A program made the position numbers and the translations under genes. Shown here piece by piece: positions 1-8,414 of a stretch of 64,000 nucleotides of DNA. The stretch comes from Sporosarcina sp. FSL K6-1508 (GTDB lineage: Bacteria > Bacillota > Bacilli > Bacillales_A > Planococcaceae), in assembly GCF_038007465.1 (NCBI RefSeq), contig NZ_JBBOXF010000001.1, positions 3,359,001-3,423,000 on the forward strand, written 5' to 3'. Within the stretch, counting starts at the first letter, position 1; the number at the start of each line of letters is the position of its first letter. The notes beneath the pieces were generated by a model. It was not told the origin of the DNA, did not search any database, and worked only from the letters and a program-made list of their open reading frames with translations.

Positions 1-314
1 ATATGCCTTTAGTTATGTATCCTAAAGGATTCTCTGGACGTGATCTGATTGAGAATTGGTGTGATATTCAAGAAATTTCTATTGATACTTTGATGGAAAC
101 AGGATCAGCCACGTCCTTGTTTCAGCTTGTAAAATCCGGGATTGGAGCTACTATTCAACCTAGTCAACTGATTGAAAATTTCCAGTCACTCGGTATGCGT
201 GCAATTCCAATCAAGCATTCACCTACTAGGAACTTAGAAATGTTTTATCGCAATGACAAATATTTAACTCGATCTGCACAAGCATTCTTGAAAAGAATGG
301 AAACCTTTTTTTGA
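1..314 (+). CDS. LysR-family regulator, C-terminal part (5' cut by window edge)
   Basis: The 103 visible residues look like the effector-binding domain of a LysR-type transcription factor: a hydrophobic strand (LVMYPKG), the conserved GSATSLFQLVKSGIGATIQPSQL stretch and a C-terminal helix ending the RD-II fold. LysR proteins are about 300 residues long, so the helix-turn-helix and first half lie left of the window. It converges on the MFS exporter gene, with a shared terminator between them; LysR genes often regulate such a neighbour, but no operator is visible here. Confidence 0.75.
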   Translation, partial: MPLVMYPKGFSGRDLIENWCDIQEISIDTLMETGSATSLFQLVKSGIGATIQPSQLIENFQSLGMRAIPIKHSPTRNLEMFYRNDKYLTRSAQAFLKRMETFF

Positions 315-354
315 AGTCACTATCCGGCAGAACAAGTGATTTATAGCTAAATTG

Positions 355-391
355 AAAAAACACACAGAGAAAAAGTCTCTGTGTGTTTTTT
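355..391. terminator. bidirectional terminator between LysR and MFS genes
   Basis: A perfect 10-bp stem (cacacagaga / tctctgtgtg, 361-370 and 376-385) is flanked by six A on the left and six T on the right, so it can act as an intrinsic terminator for both convergent genes. Confidence 0.85.
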
Positions 392-403
392 ATAGTATGT
401 TCT

Positions 404-1606
404 TTAGTTTTCTTCGTACATTTTTTTATTTCCGATCATAAACGTCAGGATGACCATCATCACATACAATGACAGGATAATGCCAAATGTATAATTATGG
501 TTTGCTGTACCATCATATACAACTGCAATTAGCAGCGGTAGGAATCCTCCGATGATGAAACCACCCGTCTGCATCATTGCTGTCCAAGAACTTGCTTCTT
601 CAGCATTTTTCGTCTCGTCAAGCGGTAATAGGAGCGCAACTGGGAATAAACCACCAAGCGGAATGCCCATGATGAACGCACCTACCCACATAAGTGGATG
701 AATCCCCGTCCAGAACAGCACGACTGCAAGCATCCCGGAAATAAGCATAAGTAAAAGCCAAAACTTCCTTGCTGGAAAGCGTTCCATCAGCAACGGTAAG
801 AGAATATTTAAAAAGATTTGGACGGTCGTCATGATGCTGAGTAACGTTCCCGCTTGCAACAAGGTCATACCAGCAGAAATTGCGATCGGTGCAAGCCATG
901 TAATAATTGAAAAGAAAGCAGAAGACTGCAAGCCAAAAAATAGTAAGAATAGCCAAGCTTTCCGTGTTTTCCACGGGGATTTTATCTTTTTCCGTTTACC
1001 TTTCACCGTCACGGAATCGAGTTGACGTATCTCCAGATGGCCTTTCATCGCTAAAAACCAAGAAACTAGACCGAGGAGTGCTAGAACAGACCAAATACTT
1101 AGTGCAAACAAGTATGACCCAGTCGTTTCGAAAAATACGGCGGTTAATCCTGCACTAGCTGCAGAACCGACCCCCATTCCGAATGAATAAATGCCAATGA
1201 CGGAAGCGGCACGATCAGGGAAATACTGTTTGATCATCGCGGAAAGAAGCGGTCCGATAACCGCAATAGCTATACCGATAAGGAATGCTGTTCCGATTAA
1301 AACTAAAAAATTGGAAATGAAACCTCGTAAAACGGTCATTATTCCAATTAGTATAAGCATCGCATAGATAGTATGCTTCAATCCGAATTTCCGGTTCAAC
1401 ACCGGCGCCATTGTGGCAAAAATCCCCATACAAATGACTGGAACGGCTGTCAATAGACTTACCTGTGCGTTCGATAACGTTAACTGTTCACGAATCGTTT
1501 CAAGCATGGGCCCAATTGAAGTGATTGCCGGCCTCATATTAACGGATATTGCAAAAATGGAAAAAATAATAAAAAATGAATTCCGTTTACTTGTTTTTCT
1601 GGGCAT
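404..1606 (-). CDS. MFS transporter, CynX/NimT (YeaN-like) family
   Basis: This 400-residue protein has about twelve hydrophobic segments and the N-terminal signature of the cyanate/nitroimidazole-type MFS family (NMRPAITSIGPML). Members are inner-membrane secondary exporters, and the substrate cannot be read from the sequence. The start ATG is preceded by GAAAGGAACGAG. It faces the LysR fragment across a bidirectional terminator. Confidence 0.85.
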   Translation of the reverse strand: MPRKTSKRNSFFIIFSIFAISVNMRPAITSIGPMLETIREQLTLSNAQVSLLTAVPVICMGIFATMAPVLNRKFGLKHTIYAMLILIGIMTVLRGFISNFLVLIGTAFLIGIAIAVIGPLLSAMIKQYFPDRAASVIGIYSFGMGVGSAASAGLTAVFFETTGSYLFALSIWSVLALLGLVSWFLAMKGHLEIRQLDSVTVKGKRKKIKSPWKTRKAWLFLLFFGLQSSAFFSIITWLAPIAISAGMTLLQAGTLLSIMTTVQIFLNILLPLLMERFPARKFWLLLMLISGMLAVVLFWTGIHPLMWVGAFIMGIPLGGLFPVALLLPLDETKNAEEASSWTAMMQTGGFIIGGFLPLLIAVVYDGTANHNYTFGIILSLYVMMVILTFMIGNKKMYEEN

Positions 1607-1973
1607 TTACTCGTTCCTTTCTTTCTGTAAAACAATCCAACTCAAATTGGTTTTCGCTGTGTCTGGGTTTTTTTTATTAAAAACAAACTTAAAGGAGTAT
1701 TTATTATGCGGTTGGTGGGGTCTCGAATAGTAAATGGATCTTGTATCAAGCATAACACTTCAAAATCATTTCAAGCTATACTGATGTCAAATTGAGAACA
1801 GGATTTCTTAAGTATATTATCATATCATATTCACGAGTTGTATGTTTTTGTTTAGATTACCCTTTCCAAAACTATCATTCTTTTTTTTAGCGATATGTAT
1901 CAAGACTTGTAAGTGTTTTTCACATCAATTTTCTTACCTATTCTGTTGTTAGTAATATGGTCACAGTAGCCTT
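1607..1973. other. intergenic region, no gene seen
   Basis: About 370 bases with stop codons in all frames. It must hold the promoter of the MFS gene at its left side. No repeat or RNA structure was recognised. Confidence 0.5.
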
Positions 1974-2393
1974 TTACTCCTGTACCTTACTGACTTTAAA
2001 ACCGCATCCACCTTTAGTCTGTTCCCCAATCACTTTTAACGAATGTATGCGATGTTTAGTGGTAAAAGTAAACGTCCCTATCTCATTTTCGGTAAACTTC
2101 TTTTTAAATAGTAATTCTTTACGATCGCGCCACTCTAAGGTAAATGAACCTTCTTCCACAGTAACATCATAACTTATCGATAACAATTCATGTTTTTTAA
2201 AACGAAAATAATAATATTCAAATCCATTAAATATTTTGTATGATATGTTTAATCTATTTCCAATTCTCTTATATATGTATTTTATTTGCGTTACAACCCG
2301 AAGCTTTCCTTTTTTAATTATAATATAGGCAATTGCCCCAAGTAGGGAAAATTGAAAGATTAAAGCTAGAGCCTGAAAAGTTAACACCCACAT
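1974..2393 (-). CDS. hypothetical protein with N-terminal membrane anchor
   Basis: 139 residues: one transmembrane helix at about residues 3-26, then a basic stretch and a soluble, strand-rich domain of about 105 residues ending in KGGCGFKV. ATG follows GGAAGGGGTG. No family recognised. The fold pattern, with the C-terminal domain probably outside the cytoplasm or at the membrane face, is an inference. A 30-bp motif upstream (about 2411-2444) recurs at 24440 and 59823. Confidence 0.6.
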   Translation of the reverse strand: MWVLTFQALALIFQFSLLGAIAYIIIKKGKLRVVTQIKYIYKRIGNRLNISYKIFNGFEYYYFRFKKHELLSISYDVTVEEGSFTLEWRDRKELLFKKKFTENEIGTFTFTTKHRIHSLKVIGEQTKGGCGFKVSKVQE

Positions 2394-2660
2394 TTATATG
2401 CACCCCTTCCTTGACATCATACGCCAAAAAAGGTGAAATTCCTCTTAATATCCCACTTAATCTTTATTTGCCGGTGGAAGACAGTATGGAGGGCATGAAA
2501 TACACTTTGACTAGAAAAGTGGTGATTCCTGAGAATTTCGCGAGTGATCGATTATAAAATTTTCTAAAAAATGACAAGAAATCAAAGTCAGTGCCAATAT
2601 ATATCCCTTGCCACTCAGGAGAATGACTGAGTTATTAAAGTCTACGGAAGAAACCCTATT

Positions 2661-2915
2661 TCATTGTTCAAAACTTCTCTTTTCCACCTTATATTCTGAA
2701 ACTTTATAATCAATAAATACACCAATGAATCCAATAGGTATACCTCCTGCAGATGTTGAAAGTAAAATGATAAAAAGATTTAGTTTTTCAATTTTAGGAT
2801 ACAGCAAACAGAAGACTAAAATAGTTCCAATTGCCGTAAATACTATTGTGAAATAATAAGTTATATGGATACTTTCTTTTATCTTTTCTTCCTCTCTTGT
2901 CAATTTCCCACTCAT
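2661..2915 (-). CDS. small two-helix membrane protein, hypothetical
   Basis: 84 residues with a charged N-terminus (about 16 residues), two transmembrane helices (about 19-40 and 47-68) and a charged tail. The start ATG has a GAGGG ribosome binding site. No family recognised. Confidence 0.6.
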   Translation of the reverse strand: MSGKLTREEEKIKESIHITYYFTIVFTAIGTILVFCLLYPKIEKLNLFIILLSTSAGGIPIGFIGVFIDYKVSEYKVEKRSFEQ

Positions 2916-3213
2916 TTCAAGCCCTCATTTCTTGCAACAATAATAATGTATCTTTATTATTTCCTCATTTTTATTGTTTCAATCAATTTAGGCATGACAT
3001 TCGTATTTTCCTTTGTTCGAAATTGATGGGTGTATCTTCAAGCAGTATGTGTATTAGATGTTTTTCTCCTTTCATTAATCTTTTAGGGGTTCAATAAGGA
3101 TAGGGGGTTATGTGAGGATTCTCATATATGTAATAATTGGATTTAATATTACCCGCTTACTTGGTGGCAACACAATGGGCTCATTAATAGGTAGTTTAAG
3201 CGGGTTACTTCTA

Positions 3214-4562
3214 GAGAGTGTAAAATATCTTGTGTAAATGAATAATTACAAAAAGGAAGACCTTTTCTTGGTAGAATTAAGTCACCACAACCAATCCTAG
3301 AAAAGAGGCCTTCCCTATGACTCAGTTTACAACAGATATTGTTCAAGCACTAGTACAAAAACAAGATATTACCGAGGTTTTTCGTTCGCATTTAGAAACA
3401 GCGGTTAATAGTTTACTGACTACTGAACTGACAGCTTTTTTAGATTATGAAAAATACGACCGAATAGGCTTTAATTCAGGGAATTCACGTAATGGTTCGT
3501 ATGACCGAACGCTACACACGGAATATGGTGACCTCCGAGTTACGATTCCCCGTGATCGCAACGGTGATTTTAAACAACAGACAGTTGCGCCTTATAAGCG
3601 GTCAAACGATACACTCGAATCATTTGTCATTCACATGTTTCAAAAAGGCGTTACCATGTCGGAAATCGCAGATTTAATCGAGAAAATGTACGGTCATCAT
3701 TACACACGTCAAACCATTTCTAACATGACACAGGTAGTGGGCGAACAAGTAGAAGCCTTTAATAGAAGGAAACTCAGTGCGCGCTATGTCTGTGTTTATT
3801 TAGACGCAACCTATATTTCTGTTCGACGTGAAACGGTCTCTAAAGAAGCTGTTTATATAGCTGTGGGCATTCGCGAAGATGGATCAAAAGAAGTAATTGC
3901 TTACACAATCGCTCCAACAGAATCAGCATTCAATTGGAAAGAGCTCTTACTGGAAACAAAAGAGCGTGGCGTAGAAGAAGTCCTTCTCTTCCTTTCAGAC
4001 GGCTTAGCAGGCATGATTGACACGATTACAAGCGTATTTCCTAAAGCGCAATTCCAAACATGTTTAGTGCATGTGGCACGCAATATTTCACATAAAGTAC
4101 GTGTCGAAGATCGTGCTGAGATTTGCGATGACTTCAAAACAGTTTACCGAGCAGATGATCAGGAAGCTGGGCAAGTCGCGTTAGATAATTTCTGTTCCAA
4201 GTGGAACAAATCATATCCAAAGGTAACAAAATCACTCGCTACAAATGATCATCTACTTACCTTCTATAACTTTCCAAAGGCAATTTGGCGCAGCATCTAC
4301 TCAACGAATTTAATCGAGTCCTTTAACAAGCAAATCAAGAAATATACAAAGCGCAAAGAACAGTTTCCGAATGAAGAAGCACTCGAACGCTTCCTAGTCT
4401 CGCAGTTTGAAGAGTACAACCAACGCTTCGCCGTACGATGCCATATCGGTTTCGATCAAGCACGTGCAAAGCTGGCTGAGTTGTTTGAAGTGAAAGAATA
4501 AAAGTGTGATGATCTTTAAGAAGAGGTTGGATTGTCATTTACACATAAATATTGACACTCCC
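3214..4562 (+). mobile_element. IS256-family insertion sequence, complete
   Basis: 1349 bp with 28-bp imperfect terminal inverted repeats (3214-3241 and 4535-4562, 21 of 28 matching, beginning GAGAGTGT / GGGAGTGT). Perfect 8-bp direct repeats TACTTCTA flank it at 3206-3213 and 4563-4570. Such intact duplications mean a direct transposition that has not since been rearranged. It contains one transposase gene. Confidence 0.93.
3317..4501 (+). CDS. IS256-family transposase (Mutator-like)
   Basis: 394 residues, the usual length for this family. The DDE catalytic residues lie in VYLDATYIS (first D), LLFLSDGLAGM (second D) and STNLIESFNKQIK (E), and the C/D(2)H-like motif TCLVHVARN is present. The N-terminal part carries helices for binding the terminal repeats. 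It catalyses copy-out/paste-in transposition of its own element and appears intact, so it may be active. Confidence 0.95.
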   Translation: MTQFTTDIVQALVQKQDITEVFRSHLETAVNSLLTTELTAFLDYEKYDRIGFNSGNSRNGSYDRTLHTEYGDLRVTIPRDRNGDFKQQTVAPYKRSNDTLESFVIHMFQKGVTMSEIADLIEKMYGHHYTRQTISNMTQVVGEQVEAFNRRKLSARYVCVYLDATYISVRRETVSKEAVYIAVGIREDGSKEVIAYTIAPTESAFNWKELLLETKERGVEEVLLFLSDGLAGMIDTITSVFPKAQFQTCLVHVARNISHKVRVEDRAEICDDFKTVYRADDQEAGQVALDNFCSKWNKSYPKVTKSLATNDHLLTFYNFPKAIWRSIYSTNLIESFNKQIKKYTKRKEQFPNEEALERFLVSQFEEYNQRFAVRCHIGFDQARAKLAELFEVKE

Positions 4563-4833
4563 TACTTCTAGTAATAATCAACAAATCGGACTTAATTATT
4601 TAAAAACCTAATGTATTAATGAATTAGACCGCATAATAAAAGTCCTTTTATATTTTAAAATACACAATTTATTTGTAGCTACTGAATTTTATGGTAATTG
4701 AAATTAAGTGCGTAAATTAAAAGTTTTTCAGTAAGTTTCTTTTCTCGTTTTTCCTAATAATGAATGAATGGTAAATCTACATCCAATATGGCTCTTGTTG
4801 TCCATCGATTGACTGGGTTATAAAACTAGATTC

Positions 4834-5376
4834 TTACTTAGGCGTAATCCATTCATGTTCTAAAATGCTGTATAAAAAAGAATCTCGCCAACCATCCTTT
4901 AGTAATAAGTCTTCTCTTATTCTACCTTCCTTAGTCATTCCATTTTTCTCTAATACGTTTGACGACGCTACATTTCTTGGGTCACAAGTTGCGAAAATAC
5001 GATGTAAATGTAATACTTCAAATCCAAATTCAATCAAAAGTTTCGATGCTTCAGTTGCGTATCCCATTCCCCAGTATGCAGGATTAATAATATAGCCTAT
5101 TTCTCCTTCTCTATGGGTAAAGTCTCGAATACTTATTTCACCCGCACCGATCAATCTTTCTTGTTGAATTATTGAAAAGACAAATCGACTTCTCGGATTC
5201 TGTCTTGCGTCTAAAATAACTTGTTTTACAAAATCCTGTGACTCTTTATCGGTATTTGGCCCCCACGGTTGATATTGGCAAACCGTAGGTTGAGAAGCAT
5301 ATGTATGTACATCTATCCAATCTTTTTCTTCCATTTCTCTAAGTAAAATTCTTTTGCTTTTTAACTTAATAGTCAT
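4834..5376 (-). CDS. GNAT N-acetyltransferase, RimJ/RimL type
   Basis: 180 residues with the Acetyltransf_3 pattern: N-terminal LKSKRILLREMEEKDW, a middle EIGYIINPAYWGMGYATEA stretch that forms the acetyl-CoA pyrophosphate loop, and the C-terminal HRIFATCDPRNVASSNVLEKNG typical of RimJ/RimL enzymes. These transfer acetyl from acetyl-CoA to an N-terminal or small-molecule amine; the target here is unknown. ATG at 5376 has AGGAGG eight bases upstream; a TTG one codon earlier is too close to it. Confidence 0.88.
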   Translation of the reverse strand: MTIKLKSKRILLREMEEKDWIDVHTYASQPTVCQYQPWGPNTDKESQDFVKQVILDARQNPRSRFVFSIIQQERLIGAGEISIRDFTHREGEIGYIINPAYWGMGYATEASKLLIEFGFEVLHLHRIFATCDPRNVASSNVLEKNGMTKEGRIREDLLLKDGWRDSFLYSILEHEWITPK

Positions 5377-5570
5377 CAAAATCCCTCCTTTTATAATTTG
5401 CAGTTAGTCCTTTTTTGATAAACTAGTGTATCATCGCCATCTCTACAGTGCTATTGATTAGAACCTTGTTTCTTACTCTACATATTCGGTTTCATTAATT
5501 CGAATTCCTCTTTATTTTGAAGATATCCTTTCTAATTATGCCACCCATTTATTTTGCAACCCCTTAACAC

Positions 5571-5598
5571 TTGAATTATTTTCAGAGGGATGTATAAT
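5571..5598 (+). promoter_or_regulatory. sigma-A-like promoter of the guanidine operon
   Basis: TTGAAT at 5571-5576 and TATAAT at 5593-5598 are separated by 16 bases, about 30 bases before the riboswitch aptamer. Confidence 0.65.
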
Positions 5599-5626
5599 TC
5601 AAGGTAATTGTATAAGTATAAAGTTT

Positions 5627-5715
5627 TCTAGGGTTCCGCAACGAACGTGTTGGTCCGTGACCGAGAGAAAGCTCACAGCTTTGCTGTGTCACGGAAGGAT
5701 AAAAGCCTGGGAGAA
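5627..5715 (+). promoter_or_regulatory. guanidine-I (ykkC) riboswitch aptamer
   Basis: The conserved ykkC core blocks occur in order: CTAGGGTTCCG, then GGTCCGTGACCGAGAGAAA, a variable hairpin (CACAGctttGCTGTG), then TCACGG, GGATAAAAGCCTGGGAGA. Class I ykkC RNAs bind guanidinium, stabilise the aptamer and prevent formation of the overlapping terminator, turning on export or degradation genes. The downstream SMR exporter pair is the classic partner. Confidence 0.95.
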
Positions 5716-5748
5716 ACTCTTTAACAGTTTACTCTTAGGCTTTTTTTG
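5702..5748 (+). terminator. riboswitch-controlled terminator
   Basis: AAGCCTGGGAG...AAACT pairs with AGTTT...CTCTTAGGCTT, followed by seven T. The left arm overlaps the aptamer's conserved AAAAGCCTGGGAGA, so ligand binding and terminator are mutually exclusive. Confidence 0.85.
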
Positions 5749-5782
5749 TTTTTAGATAAAGAAAAAATAGGAGGTTATTCAA

Positions 5783-6124
5783 ATGAACAGAGATTGGATT
5801 AAAGTATTTATTGCCGCTTTTTTTGAAATTTTTTGGGTTATTGGTTTAAAACATGCAAACGATAGTTGGACTTGGGCAGGAACTGTTATTTCTATTATAA
5901 TCAGCTTCTATTTATTGATAATGGCAGGTCGAAAACTTCCTGTTGGGACTGTATACGCGGTCTTTGTTGGAATTGGTACGGCGGGAACTGTCTTTTCCGA
6001 AATCATCTTCTTTGGAGAATCATTCAAACTAAGCAAAATGATTTTACTAGTGCTTTTATTAACAGGCGTAATTGGTTTGAAATTAGTTACCAATGATAAA
6101 ATTCAAGAAGGGAATGAATCTTAA
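5783..6124 (+). CDS. ykkC: SMR-family guanidinium exporter subunit 1 (YkkC/Gdx-like)
   Basis: 113 residues and four transmembrane helices, as in all small multidrug resistance proteins. The membrane-embedded proton/substrate-coupling glutamate is in FEIFWVIGLKH, with the following W and K that mark the guanidinium exporter (Gdx/SugE) subfamily. It exports guanidinium in exchange for protons, probably as a heterodimer with the next gene product, which starts at the last base of this stop codon. The guanidine-I riboswitch controls expression. AGGAGG precedes the ATG. Confidence 0.9.
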   Translation: MNRDWIKVFIAAFFEIFWVIGLKHANDSWTWAGTVISIIISFYLLIMAGRKLPVGTVYAVFVGIGTAGTVFSEIIFFGESFKLSKMILLVLLLTGVIGLKLVTNDKIQEGNES

Positions 6125-6438
6125 TGGTGTGGATTTCTTTAATCTTGGCAGGAATTTTTGAAATGGTTGGTGTTGCGATGATAAATAAATTGCATCAGGA
6201 TTCTAATTGGAAATCCTTAGTTTTATTAATTTTTGCATTTGGATCAAGCTTTCTGTTACTTGCTTATGCAATGACAACCTTACCAATGGGAACAGCCTAT
6301 GCAGTTTGGACTGGCATTGGTGCAGCTGGTGGTGCTGTATTGGGAATGATTTATTATGGTGAATCAAGAGACTGGAGAAGAATTATTTTTATTACAATAA
6401 TTTTAGGTGCAGCAATAGGTTTAAAACTAGTTTCGTAA
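6124..6438 (+). CDS. ykkD: SMR-family guanidinium exporter subunit 2 (YkkD-like)
   Basis: 104 residues, four helices, with glutamate in GIFEMVGVAMINK. The tryptophan seen in the partner's first helix is replaced by glycine, as is usual when two SMR paralogues form an asymmetric pair. The ATG overlaps the stop of the first gene by one base, so the two are translationally coupled and share the riboswitch. The substrate is inferred from the riboswitch. Confidence 0.88.
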   Translation: MVWISLILAGIFEMVGVAMINKLHQDSNWKSLVLLIFAFGSSFLLLAYAMTTLPMGTAYAVWTGIGAAGGAVLGMIYYGESRDWRRIIFITIILGAAIGLKLVS

Positions 6439-6629
6439 ACATTTGGTCCTGTCCCCTGTTAACTTTGGTAAATATAAGTGAACTATGTATGTCCACCAGA
6501 GATGACTATTCGTTGATGAAACAAAAAATGCGACCTGCCTACAATTCTGTAGGCAAATCGCATTTAAATAGTAAAAGATTTGCCGACGTCGATACTCCCA
6601 TTACTTTAATCTCTTACATTTAATTATAT

Positions 6630-6797
6630 TTATCGACAACTATTAGATTGTCTGTAACAACATTTTTTACAGCGACATTTTGACTCTTTTTCGCGATTAC
6701 AGTCATGATGATTATGTTGATGATCATCATATCTAACTTCCCGACATTCACAAATAAACTTCACTTGTTTATTTTGACTTTGATTTTCTGAACACAT
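6630..6797 (-). CDS. small Cys/His-rich protein, hypothetical
   Basis: 55 residues with nine cysteines and a HQHNHH run (DDHQHNHHDCN, then KCRCKKCCYRQ). ATG at 6797 is preceded by AAGGAG ten bases upstream. The composition suggests binding of metal ions or a disulfide-linked structural role, such as a spore-surface protein; neither is shown. It is not similar to the neighbouring exporters. Confidence 0.55.
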   Translation of the reverse strand: MCSENQSQNKQVKFICECREVRYDDHQHNHHDCNREKESKCRCKKCCYRQSNSCR

Positions 6798-6940
6798 ATA
6801 TCCCACACTCCTTCCTGTTTTCTAAGCTGGCCGGCTATAAATATAGTATATGGACTAGTCCTCGTATTGATTGGACAAACCGTCTGGTATAAAAAAGTTT
6901 TTTATGGCACCGATAAAGATAACTGTATCTTGCTAAGGTT

Positions 6941-6978
6941 AAAAAGCGGCCTACCACAATTTGTGGATAGCCGCTTTT
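6941..6978. repeat. hairpin repeat family R1 copy
   Basis: aaaaaGCGGCCTAcCaCAATTTGTGgaTAGCCGCttt: a stem-loop with A-run and T-run sides, one of at least six similar copies in intergenic spaces of this window (also about 10012, 16594, 17304, 23914, 25428). It can act as a terminator. Confidence 0.7.
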
Positions 6979-6990
6979 GCTATGATTTTA

Positions 6991-7054
6991 TTACTGACGC
7001 TGATCAACCATAAATTTAAGTGCAAGTGCATCATTATAAATGCTACGATATTTA
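6991..7054 (-). pseudogene. possible C-terminal stub of a gene cut by IS21
   Basis: Leftward from the IS21 left end an open frame reads ...YRSIYNDALALKFMVDQRQ and stops at 6991, followed by an R1 hairpin placed like a terminator. The matching N-terminal half was not found at the right side of the element, so this is only a suggestion. Confidence 0.25.
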
Positions 7055-7127
7055 TGTACAAATGCGCTAACTTAAAAATGTACACTTTTGCCTCATTTTC
7101 TAGCATACTAATCATGAGGTGATTGGT

Positions 7128-8414
7128 ATGTACATAACGCTAGATGTTCAAACGGATTTTGAAATCAATAGTCTTTCAGACTTAACAAAATTCAAACAGT
7201 TAATGGAGAATCTAAAAATGAAAATTAACAAAAGCCAATTGGCAAGGGAAATGGGTATAGATCGGCGGACGGTTGATAAATACCTAAGTGGATTTACACC
7301 AAAAGAAACAAAAGAGAAAATAGCGATTTTAGATGAATACTACGAAATAATTGCAGCACTTTTATCTGAGGACTCGAAGCAAGTCTTTTATTACCGACGC
7401 GTACTTTGGCAATACCTAACGGACAATCATGGGTTAAAATGTGCTCAATCTACTTTTCGTCGTTATATTTCAAAAAAGCCAGAGTTCGCTGCCTATTTCA
7501 CAGAGCAGGTGCGCGTGCCTTCACCTAAAGGGACGACAAGATTTGAAACACCGCCTGGCCAACAAGCACAATTCGATTGGAAAGAAAGTATTCCATTCGA
7601 AACAAGTGATGGAGAAAAAATAGAGGTAAATGTAGGAGCGCTTGTGTTAGGGTATTCACGTTTCCGCGTATTCACTCTTACATTACGAAAAACACAAGAT
7701 GTTTTATTCTCCTTTTTGACGGAGGCATTTGAAAAAATAGGAGGTGTTCCGAAGGAAATCGTAACTGATAATCCAAAAACGATTATGGATGTGCCACGAA
7801 GAGAAGATAATCCAGGGAAAGTAAATAGCCGGTTCGCTGCTTTTGCGAAGGACTTTGATTTCAAGGTTAGGCCGTGTATTGCAGGTCGTCCCCGTACGAA
7901 AGGGAAAGTAGAAACTCAAATGAAATTTATAGATGAAATTCATGCCTATCAAGGTCAGCTGACCTTGAACGAACTCTATCAATTCATTGAAAAGTTGATG
8001 AATCGAGTCAATCAATCCTTTCATCAAGGTTCAGGGAAAATCCCAGCATTTGCGTTAGAAAAAGAAAAGAGTTCCCTTCTTCCGCTACCAGCAGAAAAAA
8101 TAAGGAACTCTTACCGTATCAAGCATCAGCTTGTACAGGTGAATACATCAAGTATGATCTCCTACAAAGCCAACCAGTATTCAGTGCCCACTAAGTACAT
8201 CGGCCAAAAGGTAGGGATACAAGTACTAGATGATCAATTATGGATTTATTATAACATGGAGTGCATTGCGCGCCACCCTATATCGAATCGGAAATTAAAT
8301 ATTCGTCCTTCAGATTATAAAGAAACGCTGCAAATATCAGCTCCCCATTATCCAGACATTGAGGCTTTAGCTAAAAACAATCTAAAAGCCATTGGAGAGG
8401 TGTATGACGCATGA
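7128..8414 (+). CDS. istA: IS21-family transposase IstA
   Basis: 428 residues. It has an N-terminal HTH (KSQLAREMGIDRRTVDKYLSG), then an rve/DDE core with AQFDWKES (D), IVTDNPKT (D) and RTKGKVETQMKF (E), and a C-terminal beta-barrel. ATG 7128 is placed after GAGGTG, in preference to a GTG three codons upstream. It binds the TGTACA end repeats and works with IstB, whose gene overlaps by four bases. Confidence 0.93.
   Translation: MYITLDVQTDFEINSLSDLTKFKQLMENLKMKINKSQLAREMGIDRRTVDKYLSGFTPKETKEKIAILDEYYEIIAALLSEDSKQVFYYRRVLWQYLTDNHGLKCAQSTFRRYISKKPEFAAYFTEQVRVPSPKGTTRFETPPGQQAQFDWKESIPFETSDGEKIEVNVGALVLGYSRFRVFTLTLRKTQDVLFSFLTEAFEKIGGVPKEIVTDNPKTIMDVPRREDNPGKVNSRFAAFAKDFDFKVRPCIAGRPRTKGKVETQMKFIDEIHAYQGQLTLNELYQFIEKLMNRVNQSFHQGSGKIPAFALEKEKSSLLPLPAEKIRNSYRIKHQLVQVNTSSMISYKANQYSVPTKYIGQKVGIQVLDDQLWIYYNMECIARHPISNRKLNIRPSDYKETLQISAPHYPDIEALAKNNLKAIGEVYDA

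Larger units (their letters stand above)
3112..4603 (+). pseudogene. small membrane-peptide gene split by IS256 insertion
   Basis: Before insertion this was a 44-codon reading frame. It starts at GTG 3112 behind AAGGATAGGGGG, runs in frame to 3213, and continues after the element from 4571 to the TAA at 4601-4603. Joining the two halves and dropping one target duplication restores an open frame encoding a hydrophobic peptide (VRILIYVIIGFNITRLLGG ... LLVIINKSDLII). Whether the original gene was functional is not known. Confidence 0.5.

Noticed and set aside
2333..2557. 74-codon plus-strand frame ending GMKYTLTRKVVIPENFASDRL
   Set aside because: It begins inside the opposite gene, without ribosome binding site; perhaps a gene remnant, but not supportable.
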